The position numbers and the translations under genes were made by a program. From Chitinophagaceae bacterium (GTDB lineage Bacteria; Bacteroidota; Bacteroidia; Chitinophagales; Chitinophagaceae), in the NCBI GenBank assembly GCA_016722465.1, contig JADKJC010000002.1:944501-1008500 (forward strand): 64,000 nucleotides of DNA, in the 5' to 3' direction. Under the pieces are notes generated by a model. It was not told the origin of the DNA and did not search any database. It saw only the letters and a program-made list of their open reading frames with translations. This document shows positions 17,741 to 26,615 of this stretch, piece by piece. The stretch's first letter is position 1; each line of letters starts with the position of its first letter.

Positions 17741-19078
17741 TCAGACAATTTTGTACTCTTCAATCTTCCTGTACAGTGTAGTTAATCCAATATTCATCAG
17801 CCGGGCGGCTTCTGTTTTATTGCCCTTTGTATGCAAGAGTACTTTTTGGATATGCTGTTTCTCCACACCAGCTAAATCAAATGCTGAGAAAGAAGAATTG
17901 CCTTTCGCCAGTTGCAATTCAACCGGCAGGCTTTGCAGTGTAAGTGTATTGCCATCGCTTAGAATAACAGAGCGTTCAATAACGTTTTTCAATTCCCGTA
18001 TGTTGCCCGGCCAGTTGTAATGCTGCAACACATCCACATATTCGTTTTGTAAAACAGGAATTACTTTATTTGTTTTGGCAGCAAATACAGCAACAAAATA
18101 ATTCGCCAGTGCAGGGATGTCTTTCACCCGTTCCCTCAAGGCAGGCAATACAATCTGAAAAACAGACAAGCGGTAAAACAGATCAGAGCGAAAATGGCCT
18201 GTTTCAATTTCTTTTTGCAGATCCCTGTTAGTAGCAGCGATGATGCGTACGTTTACTTTGATTGTTTTGGTATCGCCTACTTTTATAAACTCTCCTGTTT
18301 CCAGTACACGAAGCAATCTTGCCTGCATCTCCACCGGCATTTCTCCTATTTCATCTAAAAAAATACTGCCTTCGTGCGCTTCTTCCAGCAAGCCTTTTTT
18401 GTCTTTGATGGCGCCGGTAAAAGCGCCGGCCTTATGGCCAAACAATTCACTCTCTAATAACTCTTTGCTGAAAGCACTGCAGTTAACCGCTACAAATGAT
18501 TTGTTGCTCCGGCTGCTTTGCTGGTGAATGGACTGTGCAAATACTTCCTTGCCGGTACCGGTTTCACCCAACAATAATACTGTTGTGTCTGTTGCGGCTA
18601 CTTTTTCTGCAAGTGCTATCGCCTGCTTAATTGCTGCTGATTCGCCAATGATGGTATTGAAAGAATATTTATTACCGATTTGTTGTTGCAGCTGCACTAC
18701 CTTCTTTGCGAGGCGCAATTTATCTGCTGCACGCTGCAGCAATGGAATGATCTTGTCATTGTCATCTCCCTTAGTGATATAGTCAAAGGCACCGTTCCGC
18801 ATGGCCTGAACACCATCGGCAATATTACCGTAAGCAGTGAGCAAAATAATTTCTGTGGATGGGTATTGTGATTTTAGCTCTTTCACCATTTCCACCCCAT
18901 TGCCATCAGGGAGTTTTACATCGCAGAGAATGATATCAGGAGTTTCTTTTTGTAATATTTTTTTAGCAGCCGCAAAACTTGCCGCTTCGGTTACCGTAAA
19001 ACCTTCGAGGCGGATGATGCGGCCGAGTAATTTGCGGAGTTGCTCTTCATCATCTATTAAAAGAATATTCCAGTCCAT
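17741..19078 (-). CDS. NtrC-family sigma-54-dependent response regulator of the kdp locus
   Basis: A 445-residue regulator with three domains. The receiver domain has D53 in IILCDVKLPDG. The AAA+ domain has Walker A GETGTGKE, the sigma-54 contact loop GAFTGA and Walker B GSIFLDEIGEM. The C-terminal Fis-type helix-turn-helix is NKTEAARLMNIGLTTLYRKI. When phosphorylated such proteins open sigma-54 promoters. It lies directly upstream of kdp and so probably stands in for KdpE, which in Proteobacteria is OmpR-type and uses sigma-70. The partner kinase is inferred to be the one at 8782. Confidence 0.92.
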   Translation of the reverse strand: MDWNILLIDDEEQLRKLLGRIIRLEGFTVTEAASFAAAKKILQKETPDIILCDVKLPDGNGVEMVKELKSQYPSTEIILLTAYGNIADGVQAMRNGAFDYITKGDDNDKIIPLLQRAADKLRLAKKVVQLQQQIGNKYSFNTIIGESAAIKQAIALAEKVAATDTTVLLLGETGTGKEVFAQSIHQQSSRSNKSFVAVNCSAFSKELLESELFGHKAGAFTGAIKDKKGLLEEAHEGSIFLDEIGEMPVEMQARLLRVLETGEFIKVGDTKTIKVNVRIIAATNRDLQKEIETGHFRSDLFYRLSVFQIVLPALRERVKDIPALANYFVAVFAAKTNKVIPVLQNEYVDVLQHYNWPGNIRELKNVIERSVILSDGNTLTLQSLPVELQLAKGNSSFSAFDLAGVEKQHIQKVLLHTKGNKTEAARLMNIGLTTLYRKIEEYKIV

Positions 19079-19100
19079 GCACTTATTTGTTCAAAGCTAC

Positions 19101-19139
19101 AAAAACTAAAACGTCCTGTGCAAGTGCAACAGGACGTTT
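19101..19139 (-). terminator. Intrinsic terminator after korB
   Basis: An 11-bp stem (AAACGTCCTGT with ACAGGACGTTT, 19109-19139) is followed on the minus strand by a T-rich tract. It lies 21 bp past the korB stop. Confidence 0.85.
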
Positions 19140-19160
19140 CAAATTTTATAAGTATTTCTA

Positions 19161-20195
19161 TTAATTAATGGTCCAGGTCTCACTTCCTTTCAGCAACTTG
19201 TCCAGGTCGCCTTTCCCTTTTCTTGCAATCACATCTTCTATCTGCAGTTTAAGACTGTCTTCATAGCAGGCCCTTTCTGTTTCGTAAAACACGCCGAATG
19301 GCCTTGGCAAATGCCCTGCCAATTTTGGATCATCAAACATGCGGATCAGTATCTGTGCTTTATAAAAATCCTTATCATCATGAACCCACAGATCATCGGT
19401 ACTGGCGCCTTCTGCTAAATCTACGATCACAGGTTTAAAACCATCCAGTTTAATGCCCTTGTTTTGTGCAGCACCAAAGATCAATGGTTTGCCTTGCTCC
19501 AAAAAGAGCACTTCATCAGGCTTGCTTAATTTTTCTGTAAACACTTCAAAAGCGCCATCATTAAAGATGTTGCAGTTTTGATAGATCTCTAAGAAAGAAG
19601 CGCCTTTGTGTGCCTGTGCCCTCAGCAACATGGCCTGCAGGTGTTTGGGGTCACGATCCATTGTACGGGCAATGAAAGATGCATCGGCACCCATTGCCAG
19701 CGCCAGTGGATTAAAGGGATGATCGATGCTTCCAAAAGGTGTGCTTTTGGTTATTTTATGCTCTTCGGAAGTTGGAGAATACTGGCCTTTTGTTAAACCA
19801 TAAATCTGGATATTGAACAGCAATACATTGATGTCAAAATTCCTGCGAAGCAAATGAATGGTATGGTTACCACCGATACTCAGGCTGTCGCCATCACCGG
19901 TTACCACCCATACACTCAGTTCCGGGCGGGCGGCTTTTAAACCACTTGCAACAGCGGTTGCCCTTCCGTGGATGCTGTGCATGCCGTAAGTGTTCATGTA
20001 ATACGGAAAACGGCTGCTGCAGCCGATACCGGATACGATCACTATATTTTCTTTTGGAATGCCGAGCGTGGGCATTACTTTCTGCACCTGGGCTAAAATG
20101 GAATAGTCACCGCAGCCGGGGCACCAGCGTACTTCCTGGTCGGTAACAAAATCTTTTGAGGTAAGAGCAGGCGCAATCGTGGTTGTTTCACTCAT
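19161..20195 (-). CDS. korB: 2-oxoacid:ferredoxin oxidoreductase, beta subunit
   Basis: A 344-residue thiamine-diphosphate-binding subunit that, with an alpha subunit, decarboxylates 2-oxoglutarate (or a related 2-oxoacid) and reduces ferredoxin. Seen are WCPGCGDYSI (24-33), GIGCSSRFPYYMNTYG and the cofactor motif starting GDGDSLSIGGNH. The motif usually ends in an Asn pair before xIYGLTKGQ; here it reads FNIQIYGLTKGQ, with Ile in the second place (an AAC to ATC difference). The alpha subunit is not adjacent: the upstream gene is an AhpD-like protein and none occurs in this window. Confidence 0.9.
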   Translation of the reverse strand: MSETTTIAPALTSKDFVTDQEVRWCPGCGDYSILAQVQKVMPTLGIPKENIVIVSGIGCSSRFPYYMNTYGMHSIHGRATAVASGLKAARPELSVWVVTGDGDSLSIGGNHTIHLLRRNFDINVLLFNIQIYGLTKGQYSPTSEEHKITKSTPFGSIDHPFNPLALAMGADASFIARTMDRDPKHLQAMLLRAQAHKGASFLEIYQNCNIFNDGAFEVFTEKLSKPDEVLFLEQGKPLIFGAAQNKGIKLDGFKPVIVDLAEGASTDDLWVHDDKDFYKAQILIRMFDDPKLAGHLPRPFGVFYETERACYEDSLKLQIEDVIARKGKGDLDKLLKGSETWTIN

Positions 20196-20289
20196 CTTAT
20201 GGAAAATTTGAGGGTAAAGTTACAAATTGCCGTTGAATAATTTGTAACCCGTAAAGCAATATTGTGAAAGATTATGCAATCGATACCAG

Positions 20290-20628
20290 TTACCCGTTCA
20301 GTTCTTCCCAGTATTCTGCCGCCCTTCTTGTATGCGGAATTACGATTGTACCGCCAACAATATTGGCCACTGCAAATACTTCGTACATCTGCTCAGTGGT
20401 TACTCCAAGTTCCTGCGCTTTGCCGAGGTGGTATTTAATACAATCATCGCAACGCAGCACCATGCTGGCAACAAGGCCCAGTAACTCTTTTGTTTTGGTA
20501 TCCAGTGCGCCTTCAGCATACGTATTGGTATCAAGGTTCCAGAGGCGCTTTATTACAAGGTTGTCTTTGCTTAAAATCAGCTCGTTCATCCTGGTGCGGT
20601 AGTCGTTGAATTCTTTTACTAAACTCAT
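20290..20628 (-). CDS. Carboxymuconolactone decarboxylase/AhpD-family protein
   Basis: A 112-residue all-helical protein with the redox motif CDDCIKYH (CxxC plus His) typical of AhpD-type alkylhydroperoxidase-like proteins. Despite the family name, the cysteine pair points to a thiol-based peroxidase or reductase role and not to lactone decarboxylation. It starts four bases after the amidase stop and leads into korB, so the three may share a transcript. Confidence 0.88.
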   Translation of the reverse strand: MSLVKEFNDYRTRMNELILSKDNLVIKRLWNLDTNTYAEGALDTKTKELLGLVASMVLRCDDCIKYHLGKAQELGVTTEQMYEVFAVANIVGGTIVIPHTRRAAEYWEELNG

Positions 20629-20632
20629 TGTA

Positions 20633-21526
20633 TTAATTTGAATTTTTACAGTTTTCTAAAAAGTCTTTTACGCCCAATACGATCTTATCCACCATCTGTT
20701 GCTGGTAAGCAGGGTCTAAAATTTTCGCTTCTTCCTCCAGGTTGCTGAGAAAGAGTGTTTCTACCAGGGCATTGGGATATTCTGTCGGGCTATTCAGCAT
20801 AAAATTGAAAGAGCCGGTGTTGCCATATTCTTTCAGTCCCAGTTCCAGCATGCGCCTGTAGATCAGCAGGCTCAATGGTTTGAAACCAATGTAGCGGTAA
20901 TAGGTGCTGGTACCACTTACCCTGAAAGGATCTTCGGATGAATTCAAATGCACACTCAGTAATAAGTCCGGAAGGCTGTCACGATAAAAAAGAATGCGTT
21001 CTTTATTGTCGAAAAATCGCTCTGATTCTCTTGTCGTGATTACCCTGGCACCTTCTTTTTCCAATGCTTTTTTTAGTTTTAGCGATAAGGCCAGTGTAAT
21101 TTCTTTTTCATACACGCCAGTAGCTCCAACTGCGCCATTGTTGGTGCCACCATGGCCTGCATCTACCGCAATGATTAAATTCTTCAGCAATAAACTTTCC
21201 GGCTGGTGTTTTATTTTTATTACTAAACTATTGCCATTGTAATAAACCTGGTGCCCCCAATGCTGCTGGTGTTTTAACTGGATGCTGATCCTGAAAATTC
21301 CATCAGCCATCTGTTCGTAGCCGGTTGATTTGATCTCTTTGGCAGTTAGTTGTTGTGTGATCCAGTTGGTATTGTTGGTAGCGCCAAAAACATCCACCAC
21401 TATCCTGGAAGGATCAACCAATTGAAAAGACTGGTAAGGTAATTTGGCAAACAAATTCAGTTTCACATAATCATACGCACTGTCGCCATACACAGTTATT
21501 TTATCCGTTAATGATTCAGGTGTAAA
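20633..21526 (-). CDS. N-acetylmuramoyl-L-alanine amidase, 3' part (catalytic domain) of a frameshifted gene
   Basis: Carries an Amidase_3 zinc domain: IAVDAGHGG (first ligand His), an active-site region with HLNSSEDP, and the closing LVETLFLSNLEEE. It cleaves the amide bond between N-acetylmuramic acid and the stem peptide in the periplasm. The frame opens at about 21526 and has no good start. Adding one C to the C4 run at 21528-21531 joins it to the upstream signal-peptide-bearing fragment and makes a protein of about 580 residues. Confidence 0.88.
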   Translation of the reverse strand, partial: FTPESLTDKITVYGDSAYDYVKLNLFAKLPYQSFQLVDPSRIVVDVFGATNNTNWITQQLTAKEIKSTGYEQMADGIFRISIQLKHQQHWGHQVYYNGNSLVIKIKHQPESLLLKNLIIAVDAGHGGTNNGAVGATGVYEKEITLALSLKLKKALEKEGARVITTRESERFFDNKERILFYRDSLPDLLLSVHLNSSEDPFRVSGTSTYYRYIGFKPLSLLIYRRMLELGLKEYGNTGSFNFMLNSPTEYPNALVETLFLSNLEEEAKILDPAYQQQMVDKIVLGVKDFLENCKNSN

Positions 21527-22374
21527 ACCCCTTTCGGCATTAATGTTACCAACTCATCCGGAATGTAAGCAGTTCTTGTTTTGGTGAGTTGTACTTTATA
21601 ATGAGTGCCCACTTTACCAACAATCTTCAATACAATATTGCTGTCGATATAACCGATCTTGGCGCCACCCAGCCTGTCATCCCCCAGGCCATATTCAAGA
21701 TGGGCGAGCCTGCCCTTTGTGATAGCAATATCAGGAGCATAGGGCGACAGGATTGAAAAAGTATTCTTTGTTTCTTTGCTTATACTCTTACCGGCAGAAT
21801 CCGTTGCAGTCACGTTGATCTTTTTCAGCAAAAAACTATCGGTTGCCTTAATGACGTACTCTCCCTGGTAAATACCCGGCATCCCTTTGGTAGATGTCAC
21901 TGGCAACTCATACAATAATGTACCGTTATCCGTTTTCACCACACAACCGGGCAAAGCTTTTACTTTCAATTTTATTTTATCACCGGGTTGCTGCAACAGG
22001 TCGCCTTCCGGAAAGGTTTGAATGCTTTCAATGCCAAAGGTTGTTACAGCTTCTGCTGGTTTGGGTATTGTGTAAGTATAGCTGATCTTTTTTGAAACAA
22101 CTTTAGCGGCACCTTCTGCTTTGATGGTAAAACTGCTGTCGCCGGGCAGCAGGTTTAATTCCAGCGCAAATGCACCGGTAGAATAAACTTTTACAGGTTT
22201 ATCGTTGATAGTAAGGTTGCATGTTTCGCAGGTACTGCCAATTATAAACTGCCTGGAAACCGTGACAGCATTACTTGTTTTAAAAGGATTGACCAGTTTT
22301 ATGAATGGCTGGTTATCCTGCGAAAAAACCGCCGCAGGTAAAAGAAACATATATAAAGGCAACAGGAATTTCAT
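21508..22374 (-). CDS. N-acetylmuramoyl-L-alanine amidase, 5' part (targeting domains) of a frameshifted gene
   Basis: A 288-residue frame with a signal peptide (ending AAVFSQ) and beta-rich domains. An SH3-like stretch near the end (LKIVGKVGTHYKVQL...TAYIPDELVTL) suggests wall binding. It runs into a stop nine codons after the C4 run at 21528-21531, where one extra base restores the reading ...MPKGGFTPESLTDKITVYGD. It therefore belongs to the amidase and is not a separate gene. Confidence 0.82.
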   Translation of the reverse strand: MKFLLPLYMFLLPAAVFSQDNQPFIKLVNPFKTSNAVTVSRQFIIGSTCETCNLTINDKPVKVYSTGAFALELNLLPGDSSFTIKAEGAAKVVSKKISYTYTIPKPAEAVTTFGIESIQTFPEGDLLQQPGDKIKLKVKALPGCVVKTDNGTLLYELPVTSTKGMPGIYQGEYVIKATDSFLLKKINVTATDSAGKSISKETKNTFSILSPYAPDIAITKGRLAHLEYGLGDDRLGGAKIGYIDSNIVLKIVGKVGTHYKVQLTKTRTAYIPDELVTLMPKGVLHLNH

Positions 22375-22410
22375 GCTGGCAAGTTAAAAGAAAACTTGCT
22401 ATGTGTATCA

Positions 22411-22441
22411 TAAAAAACTGCCGGCAAGAATACCGGCAGTT
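22411..22441 (-). terminator. Intrinsic terminator after the thioredoxin-domain protein
   Basis: Stem AACTGCCGG (22417-22425) with CCGGCAGTT (22433-22441), followed on the minus strand by a T-run. Confidence 0.85.
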
Positions 22442-22566
22442 GAACCTGTGTTGTGTCCCGCTGTATAAATTTCTTTCCATTCACAGCCATCAACTAAATG
22501 CTATTGAAAGCCTGTTGCCGTTTCATTCCAAAATGAGGCAATAGTTATAACCTGTGCAGTTGACCG

Positions 22567-24477
22567 TCACTTAAATTTATTCATAAAGTTTACTGTTTCA
22601 ATGCCAGGCATTGCCCCAACAGTCATGGCGGATTTTTTCCCGTCTTTAAAAACAAAATAGGAAGGGAAAGCGGTGATATTATTTGTACTCATCACTTCTG
22701 GTAATGCGCTTGCATCAAGTACTACCACGTCCATTTTAATATTCTCCATCATAGTTGCCACTTCTTTTGTTTTAAGTGACTGTGTAAAATTCTGGCAGGA
22801 TGGGCAATCGGGGTTCATAAAAACAACCATGGTAGGACGGCTTGTATTGATTAAAACTCTTTCAAGGTCTTTTTGTGAGCCCAGCACTTTAATACTGGTA
22901 TTTTTAAAATTGATACTAAAATCTCCGCGAGTAGGATTTACAATGGTGGGATCAATACCTGGATTTGGAATAGCTCCATCCAAATTACCTGTTGACCTGC
23001 AAACCGAATTACCCGAAACAGGCATTGCTCTCATGCCCAACGATTGACAGTTGCGCCTTGCTACTTCTTCAGGTGACATTGGGCTGGGGCAACCAATACC
23101 ACTCAGGTCACCATCTCCTGCCACGTACATTTCACGTAAATCGCCGCCACAACCACTGAATAACCGGGCAGCATTTTCACACTTCTCACCCTGCCAGTGA
23201 GTACTTTCGCAATATTTTTTTAAAGCCTTCAAACGTTCGCAGGCGTTTCCAGAGTTCATTTCGTCTGGTACAGGAGTCTGGACGGCTCCCTCACTTTCTC
23301 CAGAGCCTCCACCGGTAGTGCCTCCATTTGTATTATCCGTACCCGTTGTAGTTACCACAGCTTCTACAACCGAAGCCACCGCCAACCCGGCTGCAACCAC
23401 AGCAAGTACTTCGGGTAAAGCTGAACCAAGTAGTATTGCTCTTCCACCAGTACCAGCAACAACTGTATATGCTGTTTCTGTGGTCCAGGTTGTTATATTT
23501 GCATCAGCTATAATAACGGCTAAATCATCAGCTGCTGCCATGGCTGCATTTCTTGTAGCAGCGGAGAGAGTTCCATCATATGCGGCCTTATATAATGCAT
23601 GCATTGCAATTACAGCTCCGGAACTTGCCTCGGGTTCAGCTGAAAACATACCCCCAGAGCTGGTGTTTGATGGATTACTTTCACAATTACTAATCGCTTT
23701 GTCAAGTGCACTACTAGCTCTGTCTATTCTCCCTTTGCGGGCAGCATCGCCTGTCGCACCGCTAAAAGAACCCGTAAGGCTCGCCGCAGCAATGGCAGAA
23801 CATGTATTTCCTATCATACCGCCCACATTAGCAGCATCTTGCTTTTTTTGTGGATCAGTGCTTTTAAAATCAGCATTTGCATCGTTGATGGCCTGAGTTT
23901 TACCTCCACATGTTAATGCTGCATTACCACCTGGTACAGGAGTTAAATCTACATTGTTTGTAATGTCGGCCAGTGTTTGTGTAATTTCCTCTGGCAACAT
24001 AAAATACCGCATGGCATCCACCAATTCCTTTTTTGTTAAAACAAGTAATTTCTGTTGTCCAAACTTTGTATAATAGCGCTGCCACCTGATTACTACTTCT
24101 CTCCCCTTATTAATTATTATATTTCTGTTTTCGGAAATTCTGGTATATACCAAACCCGAACGATAGGCCACATAAGAAACCATCAGGTTATCCCTGTAAA
24201 CAATCTCTTTTTGCAACTTTCCGTTAAAATAAACTTTTGTTGTTCCACAGCGCTTTCTATTGCGCCATTGTTCCTGTCGGATCAAATCCCCATTTACATC
24301 AAAAGTAGTTTCCTGCAATACCCTGCCACAGGTGGAGGCAATAAATTTGCCCTCCCGGTAAATCTTTCCGTTGGGATATTTGATGGTAAACTCTCTATCC
24401 TGGGCCTGCATGGAAATACCTATACCTAAAAGTGTAAAAGCTATACAAAAACATTTCTTTATGATTAACTTTTTCAT
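22567..24477 (-). CDS. Secreted protein with N-terminal YwqK-type repeats and a C-terminal thioredoxin domain
   Basis: A 636-residue exported protein (signal peptide ending MQAQ). Residues ~30-110 hold about three YwqK/MORN-like units (YPNGKIYREGKF, FDVNGDLIRQEQW, YFNGKLQKEIVY). The middle (about 180-430) is rich in Ala, Gly, Ser and Thr, with scattered cysteines and a Gly-Thr linker. The last 90 residues are a thioredoxin fold with active site CPSC (C558, C561) and a cis-Pro loop (AFPSY). A periplasmic or surface thiol oxidoreductase is inferred. I do not know this architecture as a described family. Confidence 0.75.
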   Translation of the reverse strand: MKKLIIKKCFCIAFTLLGIGISMQAQDREFTIKYPNGKIYREGKFIASTCGRVLQETTFDVNGDLIRQEQWRNRKRCGTTKVYFNGKLQKEIVYRDNLMVSYVAYRSGLVYTRISENRNIIINKGREVVIRWQRYYTKFGQQKLLVLTKKELVDAMRYFMLPEEITQTLADITNNVDLTPVPGGNAALTCGGKTQAINDANADFKSTDPQKKQDAANVGGMIGNTCSAIAAASLTGSFSGATGDAARKGRIDRASSALDKAISNCESNPSNTSSGGMFSAEPEASSGAVIAMHALYKAAYDGTLSAATRNAAMAAADDLAVIIADANITTWTTETAYTVVAGTGGRAILLGSALPEVLAVVAAGLAVASVVEAVVTTTGTDNTNGGTTGGGSGESEGAVQTPVPDEMNSGNACERLKALKKYCESTHWQGEKCENAARLFSGCGGDLREMYVAGDGDLSGIGCPSPMSPEEVARRNCQSLGMRAMPVSGNSVCRSTGNLDGAIPNPGIDPTIVNPTRGDFSINFKNTSIKVLGSQKDLERVLINTSRPTMVVFMNPDCPSCQNFTQSLKTKEVATMMENIKMDVVVLDASALPEVMSTNNITAFPSYFVFKDGKKSAMTVGAMPGIETVNFMNKFK

Positions 24478-24573
24478 TATTACATTTTATGATTTTTTTA
24501 GACCCAATTGTGATATAACTTATAAATTTAGATATTCAACTAAGCATCAAATTTTAATACAAAATATTAATTT

Positions 24574-25149
24574 TTAATTCCCGATTAAATAACGTGAAAT
24601 AATAACAACTACAGTTTCTACTACATCAGTACCATTTACAACCGAGTTTCTGGTGCCGGTATAAATCCCAAAGCCAACCGATGTTAAAGTGAAATTTTTA
24701 GTTTGAAAATTTAGTAAATCTTTCAAACTCAGTAATCCCAAATTGGTGGCAAGTGAAACATCATAGAAATAAGACCCGTATTGAAAATCATTAAAGGGTA
24801 TATTATGAAAATTTAAGGTGTTACACTTCAGTGTTCCGCCATTAAAGTCTGCGAAATAAGTGGGTGAATTTACCCCTGGTCCCAGGTATAAACTCTTATC
24901 TGATTTGTTAGTCATCGTGTACCTTATATGAAAATTTAAAGGCCTGATAAGTCCATTTGAATTAAGAAGCCATTCGTCTATAAATGGCTTGTATTCCGCT
25001 CTTGTTAAAGCGAAAGCTGAATTGCAATCAAGAACCAGTTTTGGCTTGGTTGGCAACTGCGAAACCAGAATTTCTTTTTTTATATTCAATTGAGCGATAC
25101 TAACCACACTACAAATGCATAAGGCTGCCGCCGTAATGATTGATTTCAT
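24574..25149 (-). CDS. Secreted protein of unknown function
   Basis: A 191-residue protein with a signal peptide (ending VSIAQ). The mature part is beta-rich with two well-separated cysteines and no motif I recognise. It is transcribed in line with the neighbouring secreted proteins, about 125 bp downstream of the next one, so it may belong with them functionally. Confidence 0.65.
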   Translation of the reverse strand: MKSIITAAALCICSVVSIAQLNIKKEILVSQLPTKPKLVLDCNSAFALTRAEYKPFIDEWLLNSNGLIRPLNFHIRYTMTNKSDKSLYLGPGVNSPTYFADFNGGTLKCNTLNFHNIPFNDFQYGSYFYDVSLATNLGLLSLKDLLNFQTKNFTLTSVGFGIYTGTRNSVVNGTDVVETVVVIISRYLIGN

Positions 25150-25274
25150 AATTGTTTTTTTTGACTGTAATTAAAATTTATCTCTTTATAAAAGAAACAT
25201 AACTATTCCTGCTATAATTAAATTATACTTCGTTGACTCCTCAACGTAATTTTCATTGCATAAAATAAAAAAAC

Positions 25275-26519
25275 TTACTGCAGCGTTTGCGTTCCTGCGA
25301 ATGTTCTGCTATTGTTGTTCTCATTATTTTCCGGCACTTCATTAGCCGGATCAACAACTACTGTATAAGATTCATCCGCCCAGTCGAATGGGGCAACAAG
25401 TTTTTCAAAACACTGTGAACAGTTGAAATGCCTGACAAGTATTTTACGGCTTTCGGGCCTGTGAAACTGAATTTGTTTCACTTCTTTTGCAATCATCCGG
25501 TTAATGGTAATAGTACCGCGTATATTAATCCCAAACTTTACGTGTATGGTTATGGGCGCAAGCTGAGGGGCGTAGCTATCATTTATTATAGTGAATACAA
25601 CATCAGACATAATCACCTCTTTTTCTACCAACGGATTGGCGGCAGTAGGATTTGCCAGGCGAAAAGCCGAATCTGCATCACATCTGCCGGGCCTCTCTAT
25701 CATAATATTTCCGTTATTATTGATAGCGCCACATGTACCTTGTCTTCTGTTATAAATACCAGATACCACATCTGACACCAAAAAGTCAGGCTTGTCATAA
25801 GCCCTGAAAAATGGGAGGTTGTTCACGTTCCATGTACTGTTGCCTTTATAGTCGGAGTATTTGAATTCCCGTCCACATGCAGTAAAAACAAATTCGCTCT
25901 GTTGAATGGATACCTTGTCTACTTTCCTTGAATATTTATAACCAATATCCTTTTTTGTTGCAGCAGCACTAATTGATGGAGTGGATATTGTATAGTTAGC
26001 CGATAGCGGTTTAAATGAAAGTTGGTTTACATTGGTCCCTGTAATTCTTAACCGGATCTCGGTATTTATTGCGAAAGCATCAAGATAGGCAGGGGTGGCA
26101 TTACTCATGGTTAATGCCTGTGTGGAAGCAATGGAAATGTGATCGGTATATTCTATCGTAATCACATCTTCTCCACCTGGCCTTTTAAGCCTTACCCTAT
26201 ATCGCCCAGTTCTGTCGGAATTAAGCGTAAACTCCACGTAAGGGTTGGCCATATTGCCTTTTGAAGTAATGCCAATATTAAAATTTGGCTGACCCTGCAG
26301 CCCCTCCCCGTCGATATCATTTGTTGTGTCTAACCAGGACCCGCTTACCCTTATTAGATTAGGCCTGCTTTTGAAAATGGGAACTCTTGAACCACTTGTA
26401 AAAGAGGGAACCATCAGAGAGTTAGTTATACTTGTAACTTCCGCAAAGCAGTCCTGCTGATTGCAGAGCAACGAGAGCAAGAGCAGGGCTGCAGTTAAGA
26501 ATAATTTACTTCGTTTCAT
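25275..26519 (-). CDS. Secreted protein with a C-terminal CARDB-like domain
   Basis: A 414-residue protein with a signal peptide (ending CFAEV). The end carries DPANEVPENNENNN, the loop typical of CARDB-type adhesion domains, preceded by a CSQC pair. Earlier residues form beta-rich domains (SFTSGSRVPIFKSRPNLIRVSGSWL). No sorting signal is evident. An extracellular binding role is inferred. Confidence 0.65.
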   Translation of the reverse strand: MKRSKLFLTAALLLLSLLCNQQDCFAEVTSITNSLMVPSFTSGSRVPIFKSRPNLIRVSGSWLDTTNDIDGEGLQGQPNFNIGITSKGNMANPYVEFTLNSDRTGRYRVRLKRPGGEDVITIEYTDHISIASTQALTMSNATPAYLDAFAINTEIRLRITGTNVNQLSFKPLSANYTISTPSISAAATKKDIGYKYSRKVDKVSIQQSEFVFTACGREFKYSDYKGNSTWNVNNLPFFRAYDKPDFLVSDVVSGIYNRRQGTCGAINNNGNIMIERPGRCDADSAFRLANPTAANPLVEKEVIMSDVVFTIINDSYAPQLAPITIHVKFGINIRGTITINRMIAKEVKQIQFHRPESRKILVRHFNCSQCFEKLVAPFDWADESYTVVVDPANEVPENNENNNSRTFAGTQTLQ

Positions 26520-26615
26520 TTTTTATTTTTTTTTGTTATTAATTACTGAATAATATTTTCAACTGCCTGTTAGGTATACCCTTTTTAATTTATTCGCTTT
26601 TTATATTGAAAACTT

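Noticed and set aside
23318..23896. 192-codon plus-strand ORF
   Set aside because: Antisense to the Ala/Gly-rich middle of the thioredoxin fusion; its composition mirrors that bias.
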